From positions 42,732-106,731 of the forward strand of contig JAHDIE010000009.1 of assembly GCA_020630955.1 (NCBI GenBank): a DNA stretch of 64,000 nt, read 5' to 3'. This DNA is from Saprospiraceae bacterium (lineage in GTDB: Bacteria > Bacteroidota > Bacteroidia > Chitinophagales > Saprospiraceae). How positions within the stretch are numbered: the stretch's first letter is position 1; each line of letters begins with the position of its first letter. The notes beneath the pieces were generated by a model. The model saw nothing but the letters and a program-made list of their open reading frames with translations, was not told the DNA's origin and did not search any database. Shown piece by piece: positions 47,278 to 55,443 of the stretch. Both the position numbers and the translations under genes were made by a program.

Positions 47278-47916
47278 ATGATGGAAGTCGCAGTATTTAC
47301 ATTTAACGAATTTTCTGAGAATACCTATGTGTTATTCGATGATACAAAGTCATGTATAATTATTGACCCTGGTTGTAATTCGAAGGAAGAGGAGCAACTT
47401 TTAACAGATTTTATCGATTCGAGAGGGCTAAAGCCAATGAAATTGGTCAATACACACTGTCATATTGACCATATTTTAGGAAATAGATTTATTTCAACTA
47501 AATATGGATTATCTCTAGAGGCCCATAAAGGTGAAATTCCTGTATTAATGGCAGGTAAGATGACAAGTGATATGTATGGTATTCAATATGATCCAAGTCC
47601 AGAAATACTTGTATTTTTAGAAGAAGGTGAGTTATTGAGCTTTGGAGCAACTGATTTAGAAATACTTTTTACACCTGGACATTCGCCAGCAAGCCTTTCG
47701 TTTTTTCACAAAGAATCGAAACAATTAATAGCAGGAGATGTTTTGTTTGATGGAAGTATCGGGCGTACAGACTTGCCAGGAGGTAACTTTGATACCTTAA
47801 TACAAAACATCAAAACAAAGTTTTTTCCGTTGGGTGATGAAGTGGTCGTATATCCAGGACATGGACCAAGTACCACGATAGGAAAAGAAAAACTAACTAA
47901 TCCATTTTTACAATAA
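47278..47916 (+). CDS. MBL-fold metallohydrolase (glyoxalase II-like)
   Basis: VNTHCHIDHILGN (HxHxDH variant), FTPGHSPASLSFF, IAGDVLFDGSIGRTDLPGG, VYPGHGPSTTIG. Confidence 0.93.
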   Translation: MMEVAVFTFNEFSENTYVLFDDTKSCIIIDPGCNSKEEEQLLTDFIDSRGLKPMKLVNTHCHIDHILGNRFISTKYGLSLEAHKGEIPVLMAGKMTSDMYGIQYDPSPEILVFLEEGELLSFGATDLEILFTPGHSPASLSFFHKESKQLIAGDVLFDGSIGRTDLPGGNFDTLIQNIKTKFFPLGDEVVVYPGHGPSTTIGKEKLTNPFLQ

Positions 47917-48464
47917 TGCTTTCGAGAAAAATAATAGCAAGTAACATTAAAAACCTAACCGATGCAAGATATTTTGCGGCTTGGATGGTTGATTTTATGA
48001 GTTTTGATATCAGTGCTAATAGTCAAGAATTTATTGGTCCTGATAATATTACAGAGATTATCAATTGGTTAGAAGGTCCTGAATTTATCGGAAATTTTTG
48101 CGATCACATTGATATTGAATTCATTTTAGATAATCTTAAGGCATTAAAACTATCAGGCATAATTACGAATCAGAAATCTATTGTTGATCATTGGGATTTT
48201 ACTCAAGGTAAATTATTTTATGTGGTAGAATCATTTGAGCAAGTTCAAAACTTAGATACCAGGATATTGTGTTCACCCCAAGAAGCCAATAGATATATCA
48301 ATTCTGGACATGAGGTATATATTGCATCGAAATACTTTGATTTAGAACTATTAGAAGATGTAAAAAGTAGAGCTGGCTTGTGTTTGGAGGGAGGAGAAGA
48401 AATTAAGACGGGATTGAAAAGTTTTGATGAGCTTGATGATATTTTTGAGTTTTTGGCAGATTAG
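47916..48464 (+). CDS. TrpF-like (phosphoribosylanthranilate isomerase fold) protein, probably non-catalytic
   Basis: N-term ASNIKNLTDARYFAAWMVDFMSFDIS resembles KICGITNLEDA...; C-term EGGEEIKTGLKSFDELDDIFEFL resembles the SGVE..PG.KD tail. Confidence 0.5.
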   Translation: MLSRKIIASNIKNLTDARYFAAWMVDFMSFDISANSQEFIGPDNITEIINWLEGPEFIGNFCDHIDIEFILDNLKALKLSGIITNQKSIVDHWDFTQGKLFYVVESFEQVQNLDTRILCSPQEANRYINSGHEVYIASKYFDLELLEDVKSRAGLCLEGGEEIKTGLKSFDELDDIFEFLAD

Positions 48465-48772
48465 CCAATTTGATTGATAGTTTCAAGACGTTTAAAGTCC
48501 TTGTAAAACCAATAGGCCCAAATAAGGCAAAGAATTGGAAAAACTATTATTACCAAAGGATTGAACTCTATTGCCTCTTTGAATTCGAAATGTATAAATC
48601 TCATACTCGCTCGGGTTATCCCGCAAGCAGGACAGCTTTCATTGAGGAGAAGTTTAGAAAGACAGAGATCTCTGCCATTGTCAAAGTAATTGGAAGGAAG
48701 GAGGAATAATAAAATTGGTATGAGGAAATAACCTATGAGTTTAATTTTTAAAACAAGGTTAATTGCCCTCAT
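48461..48772 (-). CDS. DUF2752-like membrane protein
   Basis: LLNESCPACGITRASMRFIHFEFKEAIEFNPLVIIVFPIL (CPxCGxTRA motif). Confidence 0.85.
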   Translation of the reverse strand: MRAINLVLKIKLIGYFLIPILLFLLPSNYFDNGRDLCLSKLLLNESCPACGITRASMRFIHFEFKEAIEFNPLVIIVFPILCLIWAYWFYKDFKRLETINQIG

Positions 48773-48786
48773 ACCAAATTAATATA

Positions 48787-49197
48787 TTATAATTTTCTAG
48801 CGCACACGATGAAAGCATGTATGATTCCAGGAACTCCACAAAGTAAGGTAAGAATAATATTTACCCAAAACTCGCTTCCTATGTCATAAACTAAGAATAC
48901 AGCCAAAGGCGGAATGAAGAAACAAAGAACATAAATTAAGATTGGATCATAATCATCACCACCCTTTTTGGACTTCTTCAATTTGTTTTGAACATACTTT
49001 AAACCAAGTTTTTCTTTTAAAGTAAGCTCTTTGCCAATCATTTTTTCAACATCATCAACAGAAAGGTTCTGTAACTCATCTAAGGAAATTGATGAAAAAT
49101 CAGCACTTGTTGTTGTACCACTCACTGGAGCAGCATTAGCACTATTCACAACCATTAGTCCGCAGAATAAGGCTAGTGCAAGAAGGAATTTTTTCAT
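48787..49197 (-). CDS. Pmp3/YqaE-like membrane protein with N-terminal signal peptide
   Basis: MKKFLLALALFCGLMVVNSANAAP; IYVLCFFIPPLAVFLVYDIGSEFWVNIILTLLCGVPGIIHAFIV. Confidence 0.85.
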   Translation of the reverse strand: MKKFLLALALFCGLMVVNSANAAPVSGTTTSADFSSISLDELQNLSVDDVEKMIGKELTLKEKLGLKYVQNKLKKSKKGGDDYDPILIYVLCFFIPPLAVFLVYDIGSEFWVNIILTLLCGVPGIIHAFIVCARKL

Positions 49198-49293
49198 TTT
49201 ATAAAGATTAATTAACAATATTATTTAAAATTAGGAAATCGATACAATCCTATTCAAATATAAGACAAGGAAACTAATATATTAAGTATAAAA

Positions 49294-49740
49294 CTAGCTT
49301 AACAATTTTTTCACTATTGCAGAAATGGTTTTTCCATCTGCTTGTCCTGCTAGTTGTCCAGAAGCTAGACCCATAACCTTTCCCATATCTTTCATTGAAG
49401 AGGCACCAATCGAATTAATAATTTCTTGTACAATAGGCGTCAATTCTGCTTCTGAAAGCTGAGCAGGTAGGTATCTTTCAAGAACTGTAATTTCCTCTTG
49501 TTCAACCACAGCCAGGTCAGGTCTGTCTTGCTTTTGATATATTTCTAGTGAATCCTTTCTTTGTTTGATTAATTTCTGTACCAATTTAATTTCAGCTGCA
49601 TCATCTAAGTCTTTTCCACTTCCATCAGTTTTGGAAAGAAGAATAGCATTCTTAATGGCTCTGATTCCTCTTAATCCAGCTTGATCTTTTTCTTTCATAG
49701 CTGTTTTAAGATCTGCGTTAATTTTTTCTTCTAAGCTCAT
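49294..49740 (-). CDS. GatB/YqeY domain-containing protein
   Basis: LEEKINADLKTAMKEKDQAGLRGIRAIKNAIL; QEEITVLERYLPAQLSEAEL; MGKVMGLASGQLAGQADGKTIS. Confidence 0.93.
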   Translation of the reverse strand: MSLEEKINADLKTAMKEKDQAGLRGIRAIKNAILLSKTDGSGKDLDDAAEIKLVQKLIKQRKDSLEIYQKQDRPDLAVVEQEEITVLERYLPAQLSEAELTPIVQEIINSIGASSMKDMGKVMGLASGQLAGQADGKTISAIVKKLLS

Positions 49741-50540
49741 ATTTTGTTATTTTCTATTTCAATGGTAATGTTGATAAAATCTTGAACACTGAGGTGTTCG
49801 GGTCTTTTGGTAAATATTTCTTTTGATAGAATGTTTTCGTGTAGTAATTGTTTGAGCGTGTTTCTTAGCATTTTTCTACGTTGGCTAAAAGCCATTTTTA
49901 CGATTCTTTTAAATAAAACTTCGTCACACCCTAACTCCTTGGTTTTATTTCTTTTAAGCAGAATAACTGCGCTTTCGACTTTTGGAGGAGGGTTAAATGA
50001 ACCTTTAGAAACAAGAAATAGTCTTTTACAATCGTAGAACGCTTGAAGTAACACAGAAAGAATACCATAAGTTTTTGACCCTGGACCTGCGACAACACGA
50101 TCTGCTACTTCTTTCTGAAACATTCCAATCATAGTTGGGATCTGATGCTTATTCTCGTACATTAAGAATAGCAATTGAGAAGATACATTATATGGAAAAT
50201 TTCCAACAAGGTGATATTTCTCCTCTCCATATAGTTGCTTCCTCTCCATTTTGATAATATCTCCAAAAATGATTTGCTTGTCTTTTAGTTGAGGAATGTC
50301 CTTATTTAAAACTTGAATCATATCAGGATCTATTTCAACAACTTTTAGTGTATAATCTTCATTTACTAAATATTTTGTGAGTACACCCTCTCCTGGACCT
50401 ACTTCGAGTAAATTATCACCCTGAGGAATATTATCTAATATAGCCTGAATAATTTTTTCCTTGATTCCTACATTTATAAGGAAGTGTTGCCCATATTTCT
50501 TTTTCGTTTTCACTATTGCAAAGGTAATAACAGAAAACAC
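49737..50540 (-). CDS. rsmA: 16S rRNA dimethyladenosine transferase
   Basis: KKYGQHFLINVGIKEKI, LLEVGPGEGVLTKYL, LVGNFPYNVSSQLLF. Confidence 0.96.
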   Translation of the reverse strand: MFSVITFAIVKTKKKYGQHFLINVGIKEKIIQAILDNIPQGDNLLEVGPGEGVLTKYLVNEDYTLKVVEIDPDMIQVLNKDIPQLKDKQIIFGDIIKMERKQLYGEEKYHLVGNFPYNVSSQLLFLMYENKHQIPTMIGMFQKEVADRVVAGPGSKTYGILSVLLQAFYDCKRLFLVSKGSFNPPPKVESAVILLKRNKTKELGCDEVLFKRIVKMAFSQRRKMLRNTLKQLLHENILSKEIFTKRPEHLSVQDFINITIEIENNKI

Positions 50541-50604
50541 AAATACTGTGTTATCTGAACATTGACTGGATTAAAAACAATATCTTCGCATCAAAGATTA
50601 TTAG

Positions 50605-51675
50605 ATGAGTAAGTTAAGAATAGGGATAACAATTGGAGATATCAATGGTATCGGACCAGAGTTAATCATTAGAACTTTAAAAAACAAAAAGGTAAGTAGT
50701 AAATTCATTCCAATAATATATGGCTCTTCAAAGGTAATTTCCTACTATAGAAACATCATAGGAGCCCAAGACTTTCATCCAGCATATTATGATTCCAAAG
50801 GACATGTTAAGGAAGGAAATATCTATATTAAAAACTGTTGGGATGATAAAGCCAATATCACAGTTGGAGAAGTAACAGAGGAAGGGGGTAGGCTGGCAGG
50901 AATTGCCATGAAGTATGCTGTAGAGGATGCACAAAATGGACTTTTGGATGCTATCGTTACGGCACCAATCAATAAAGAGGCTATGAAGAAATCTGGCTTT
51001 GAGTTTCCTGGCCACACGGAATATTTTGCCAATAAGTTCAATACAAAGGAAACGGTAATGATGATGGTTGCAGATGGTCTTCGTGTAGCTCTGGTTACCA
51101 ACCACATACCTGTATCTCTCATTACAAAAAAACTGACCAGAGAAAAGCTAATTTCTAAAATGGTTGTTTTAGACCAAAGTCTAACAAAAGATTTTGGTAT
51201 TGAAAAACCAAAAATAGCAGTACTTGGACTTAATCCTCATGCTGGAGATAATGGAACAATTGGAAAAGAGGATATTGAATTGATTAAGCCAGTAATTGTT
51301 GAAGCAAAAAAGAACGGAATGCATGTTTCTGGTCCATATCCTCCCGATGGTTTTTTTGGTAGTTCACAATTTAAAAAATTCGATGCAGTATTGGCAATGT
51401 ATCATGACCAAGGCTTGATTCCGTTTAAAGCATTAACATTTGGAAATGGTGTAAATTTTACGGCTGGGCTACCCATTGTTAGAACTTCTCCTGATCATGG
51501 AACAGCTTATGATATTGCAGGGAAGAACATCGTGGATATTTCATCATTTAGAAGAGCCATTTTTGAGGCAGTGGATATTGCACGAATGCGAAAGGACAAC
51601 AAAGAAATGAAAAGAGAAGTAAAAACAGGAGGTAAGGAGAAAAAGCCAAAGCAAATCGAAGAAAACATCGAGTAG
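50605..51675 (+). CDS. pdxA: 4-hydroxythreonine-4-phosphate dehydrogenase
   Basis: RIGITIGDINGIGPELI, APINKEAMKKSGFEFPGHTEYFA, LGLNPHAGDNGTIG, MYHDQGLIPFKAL. Confidence 0.96.
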   Translation: MSKLRIGITIGDINGIGPELIIRTLKNKKVSSKFIPIIYGSSKVISYYRNIIGAQDFHPAYYDSKGHVKEGNIYIKNCWDDKANITVGEVTEEGGRLAGIAMKYAVEDAQNGLLDAIVTAPINKEAMKKSGFEFPGHTEYFANKFNTKETVMMMVADGLRVALVTNHIPVSLITKKLTREKLISKMVVLDQSLTKDFGIEKPKIAVLGLNPHAGDNGTIGKEDIELIKPVIVEAKKNGMHVSGPYPPDGFFGSSQFKKFDAVLAMYHDQGLIPFKALTFGNGVNFTAGLPIVRTSPDHGTAYDIAGKNIVDISSFRRAIFEAVDIARMRKDNKEMKREVKTGGKEKKPKQIEENIE

Positions 51676-51783
51676 GTTGATTTCGATTCTATTATAAATC
51701 CTCTAGGGATTGGTTTATAGCTCTTTGTCTATCATCAACAGCTTTGGCTCACCAAATATATGAATATTTGGAATCTATCGTCC

Positions 51784-52338
51784 TTATTTTTTTAACTTGT
51801 TGGTTGGGTTTGGATATCTGTCATAGGCATCTAAACCAAAAGCTTCGATCTTATCGATCAACATTTGTGCATATTTTGGATTGGTTGCATAACCGCTTCT
51901 GCTCAATCCATAAGCCCAGTTCTTATAGTCATATCTGTCTAATAAAAACAAAGCCATGTAGTTTTCTTTCGTTCTAAGGAAGTTGGAATGATCTGCATAT
52001 GATTCAATAACTGAATTATATGCTCGAAAACAAGATGCAATTAATTCTCCTTTGTTGTTGTAATCGTCGTCTTCATGATAATAGGTTCCACCACTCCAAG
52101 TTCTTTTACATTTGATTCCAAAATGATTATTGGCTTTTGTTGCTAAATCACTTCTACCAGCATTGGTTTCAATGAGTGCTTGAGCCAAAGTGATGCTCGC
52201 AGGAACACCGGAGCGATGCATCTCAATAATAGCCAATTCTTTATGTTGTTCGATATAACTGCTGGCAATTATATCATAATTATTACTTGTTAGTGTGTTT
52301 GGTGATCCAAAGATCAGCAAGAAGTATATCAAAATCAT
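51784..52338 (-). CDS. Glucosaminidase-domain peptidoglycan hydrolase
   Basis: VPASITLAQALIETNAGRSDLATKANNHFGIKCKRTWSGGTYYHEDD...LRTKENYMALFLLDRYDYKNWAYGLSRSGYATNPKYAQMLIDKIE. Confidence 0.93.
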   Translation of the reverse strand: MILIYFLLIFGSPNTLTSNNYDIIASSYIEQHKELAIIEMHRSGVPASITLAQALIETNAGRSDLATKANNHFGIKCKRTWSGGTYYHEDDDYNNKGELIASCFRAYNSVIESYADHSNFLRTKENYMALFLLDRYDYKNWAYGLSRSGYATNPKYAQMLIDKIEAFGLDAYDRYPNPTNKLKK

Positions 52339-52438
52339 TTCTCACGGAGGTTTTGCTATCTTGGTTCAAAACTTGTGCCAAATATGAAAATATTTTATAT
52401 GTATTGTCATCGCATTCAAATTATAAAACGGAATAAAA

Positions 52439-53041
52439 ATGAGCAAAAAGGCAGATAAACATCTTTCCAAAGACCCAGTATTGAAAGAAATCATCAAAAA
52501 TCATCAAAAATTATCTTTACCAAAATCAAAGACAGTATTTCATGAGTTGGTTAAATCAATTGTTTATCAACAAATTTCCATCAAGGCAGCTGAGACAATT
52601 CATAATCGAATGATAGACTATATTGGCACAGATGATTTTCTTCCAGAAGACCTTTTGTTATATTCCGTGGATGAATTAAGAACCGTTGGACTATCAAATC
52701 AAAAGAGTGGGTACATATTAAATATTGCGAACTTTTTTGTTGAGAATAAAATTGAGGAAGAAGATTGGGAAAAGATGTCTGATGAAGAAATTGTTGAAAA
52801 ACTGATAGGCATTAAAGGAGTAGGGGAGTGGACTATTCAGATGATTTTAATTTTTCAATTGGATCGATTGGACATCCTTCCTGTTAAGGATTTGGCAATA
52901 CAACAAACCATGGTAAGGTTATACAACATCAAATCTGAAAAAAGTAAATTATTAAAGGATATGATTAAAAAAGCAGAACCATGGCGTCCATATCGATCCA
53001 TAGCAAGTTTATATCTTTGGGCATGGAAAAGAGCGAATTGA
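52439..53041 (+). CDS. DNA-3-methyladenine glycosylase (AlkA-like HhH-GPD)
   Basis: FHELVKSIVYQQISIKAAETIHNRM; LIGIKGVGEWTIQMILIFQLDRLDILPVKDLAI. Confidence 0.92.
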   Translation: MSKKADKHLSKDPVLKEIIKNHQKLSLPKSKTVFHELVKSIVYQQISIKAAETIHNRMIDYIGTDDFLPEDLLLYSVDELRTVGLSNQKSGYILNIANFFVENKIEEEDWEKMSDEEIVEKLIGIKGVGEWTIQMILIFQLDRLDILPVKDLAIQQTMVRLYNIKSEKSKLLKDMIKKAEPWRPYRSIASLYLWAWKRAN

Positions 53042-53973
53042 ATAAAGAAAGAATTATTGCTGAATACCATGGTAGCAAACCAGGACCTTTATTGATTGCC
53101 ATTGGCGCAATGCATGGCAATGAACCAATGGGTATAAAAGCAATTGCAATGCTAGAGAAAATGTTGGAGGTGGAACCTATCACCAACCCATCTTTTGAAT
53201 TTAGAGGTAGTTTTATAGGCTTGATCGGCAACCTTACTGCCTACAAAAAGAACGAACGATTTATAGATAAGGACATTAATAGGCAATGGAAAAAAGAGCA
53301 TATAGATAAAATTAAGGGAGCAATGCCACATGAATTAGATACAGAGGATCAGGAAATGTTGGAGATTCTAAAAATTATTGAAGAAACTTGTGAAAAATAC
53401 AAGCCGTCAAAACTGTATATCCTAGACTTACATACCACATCCTCTTTTGGTGGGATATTTAGCATTCCTGCAGAAAGTGAAGAAAGCTTGGAAATTGCAA
53501 AGAATCTACATGCGCCTGTAGTAAAAGGCATGCTTAAAGGAATTAGTGGGACAACCTTGCATTATTTTAATTCTGAAAATTTGCCTATTGATACTGTAAC
53601 TATCACTTTTGAATCAGGGCAACACGAAGAACACAAATCAATCAACCGTGCAATAGCAGCTATAGTAAATCTCTTGAGAACTGTAAAAATGGTCAAATCC
53701 GATGATGTAGAAAACATCCATGATCAGATCCTACTTGAATACTCAAGAAACTTACCAAAGGTAACAGAGTTGGTGTTGAGGTATGGTGTAAAAGAAGAAG
53801 ATGAGTTTAAAATGAAACCAGGGTATACTAGTTTTCAAAAAGTTGCTAAAGGGGAGATTTTAGCAACAGACAAAAATGGAAATATTTTGTGCCCGGACGA
53901 AGGTAGATTGTTGATGCCCTTGTATCAGCAAAAAGGAGAGGATGGCTTTTTTCTTATTAAAGATGTGTTATGA
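53023..53973 (+). CDS. Succinylglutamate desuccinylase/aspartoacylase family protein
   Basis: LLIAIGAMHGNEPMGIKAI (HxxE zinc motif), YILDLHTTSSFGGIFSIPA; ATG 53023 preferred over 52981. Confidence 0.9.
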   Translation: MEKSELNKERIIAEYHGSKPGPLLIAIGAMHGNEPMGIKAIAMLEKMLEVEPITNPSFEFRGSFIGLIGNLTAYKKNERFIDKDINRQWKKEHIDKIKGAMPHELDTEDQEMLEILKIIEETCEKYKPSKLYILDLHTTSSFGGIFSIPAESEESLEIAKNLHAPVVKGMLKGISGTTLHYFNSENLPIDTVTITFESGQHEEHKSINRAIAAIVNLLRTVKMVKSDDVENIHDQILLEYSRNLPKVTELVLRYGVKEEDEFKMKPGYTSFQKVAKGEILATDKNGNILCPDEGRLLMPLYQQKGEDGFFLIKDVL

Positions 53974-54407
53974 TTAAAGAAAGTACGATAGAAAAACAAA
54001 TAGAAATTGTGTCTTCAAATGTAGATGAAAACATTTTGGATTTTGTCGCAAAAGAAAAGTCATTTACTGGATATTTGTTGGGAGAAGATTTTCATCTTTT
54101 GACAGAAACAGAAAAGGAAACAATGTTATTTATTCATTTGGTAATTTTTCGTTCTCTTATAATGGAGGAAAAAGGAAAAGAATTTGATGCAGAGTTTTTT
54201 CAAAAAACAGAAGATAAAAACTGGGAATCTTTCAATACCAAAGGAAAACTTTGGAAAGAAAAAGTAGATACAATTTTTGAAAATTACCCAGAAGAAGAGT
54301 TACTTGCATTTTCTGAAGATATGTTAAATGATGAAAGCATTTCAGATCTTGCTAGGGAGTTAATATTTATTACTGCTAAAAGTTATATCGAAACCAAATT
54401 GAGGTAA
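53970..54407 (+). CDS. Hypothetical acidic protein
   Basis: 145-aa ORF overlapping upstream stop by 4 nt and 1 nt from the downstream gene; likely co-transcribed. Confidence 0.65.
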   Translation: MIKESTIEKQIEIVSSNVDENILDFVAKEKSFTGYLLGEDFHLLTETEKETMLFIHLVIFRSLIMEEKGKEFDAEFFQKTEDKNWESFNTKGKLWKEKVDTIFENYPEEELLAFSEDMLNDESISDLARELIFITAKSYIETKLR

Positions 54408-54408
54408 A

Positions 54409-55356
54409 ATGAAAAAATTAGCTTTGGTTTTTATTGGTGTATTCGTATGGCTTAACTTGAATGCTCAGAAAATTCAAGAATTGGGAAAGGTAGATTGGCT
54501 TAGAGATTATGATCAAGCCATTTACCTAAGTGAAAAAACAAACAAAGCGATCTTGATTCTTTTTCAAGAAGTACCGGGCTGTGCTACTTGTAAAAATTAT
54601 GGAGAAAAAGTGCTGAGTAACCCTATGTTGGTAGATGTTATTGAGCATTATTTTGTTCCATTGGTTATATATAATAACAAAGAAGGAAAAGACAAAAAAA
54701 TTTTAGAACGGTACAATGAACCCAGTTGGAATAACCCTGTTGTTAGAATCGTAGACAAAGAGGGGGAAAATATAATTGAAAGAATCAATGGAAATTATAC
54801 CAGTGCAGGACTATTGGATGGAATAGTACAGTCATTTACCGAAAGGGGGATTGTCATTCCTCAAAATATTCGTTTATTAGAAGAAATACTAAATACTAAG
54901 GCTACTGAAGAATCAATCTATTCGATGTATTGTTTTTGGTCTGGAGAAAAGGTGTATGGTAAAGTGAGAGGAGTATATCAAACAACCGCGGGATGGCAAA
55001 ACGGAAGAGAAGTTGTGAAGGTAGAATATGATCCAAAATTGATTTCAGAAAAAGAATTAACAAAAATAGGTAAACGATCAAATTGCGCAGATCAATTGAT
55101 AACAGGTGGAGCAGAATTTAGAAAAGATAGTGATCCAAAGTATTATTTAAAGAATTCAAAATATCGTCAGTTGGCGATGCATCCACTACAAGCAGCTCGT
55201 GTTAATAGCTTACTTGGAGAAGGAGTAGAAGACATTTCTGAGTGGCTATTTCCAAGTCAGCAGTTGGCTATGGAAAAAATATCTACGAGAGTTTTGTATG
55301 ATGAGAACTTTGAAGAGGCTTGGCAAAAGATGATTGCTGTCAATAAAAATAGGTGA
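54409..55356 (+). CDS. Secreted thioredoxin-like protein (VPGC-x-x-C) with MsrA-like C-terminal region
   Basis: MKKLALVFIGVFVWLNLNAQ; FQEVPGCATCKNYGEKVLSN; MYCFWSGEKVYGKVRGVYQTTAGWQNGREVVKVEYDPKLISEKEL. Confidence 0.8.
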   Translation: MKKLALVFIGVFVWLNLNAQKIQELGKVDWLRDYDQAIYLSEKTNKAILILFQEVPGCATCKNYGEKVLSNPMLVDVIEHYFVPLVIYNNKEGKDKKILERYNEPSWNNPVVRIVDKEGENIIERINGNYTSAGLLDGIVQSFTERGIVIPQNIRLLEEILNTKATEESIYSMYCFWSGEKVYGKVRGVYQTTAGWQNGREVVKVEYDPKLISEKELTKIGKRSNCADQLITGGAEFRKDSDPKYYLKNSKYRQLAMHPLQAARVNSLLGEGVEDISEWLFPSQQLAMEKISTRVLYDENFEEAWQKMIAVNKNR

Positions 55357-55443
55357 ACCCCGCCTGGTTGAAGCGAGGTTCTTAGATTCTATTATCAAAT
55401 CATGGGACCACAAATGTTTTGTGGTATATAAAAAATGTACTTT

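Noticed and set aside
51752-51771. Inverted repeat CCAAATATATGAATATTTGG
   Set aside because: 8-bp AT-rich stem without adjacent T-run; could be a weak terminator but not convincing.
55407-55425. Inverted repeat ACCACAAATGTTTTGTGGT
   Set aside because: Short stem with no clear T-tract; insufficient for a terminator or riboswitch call.
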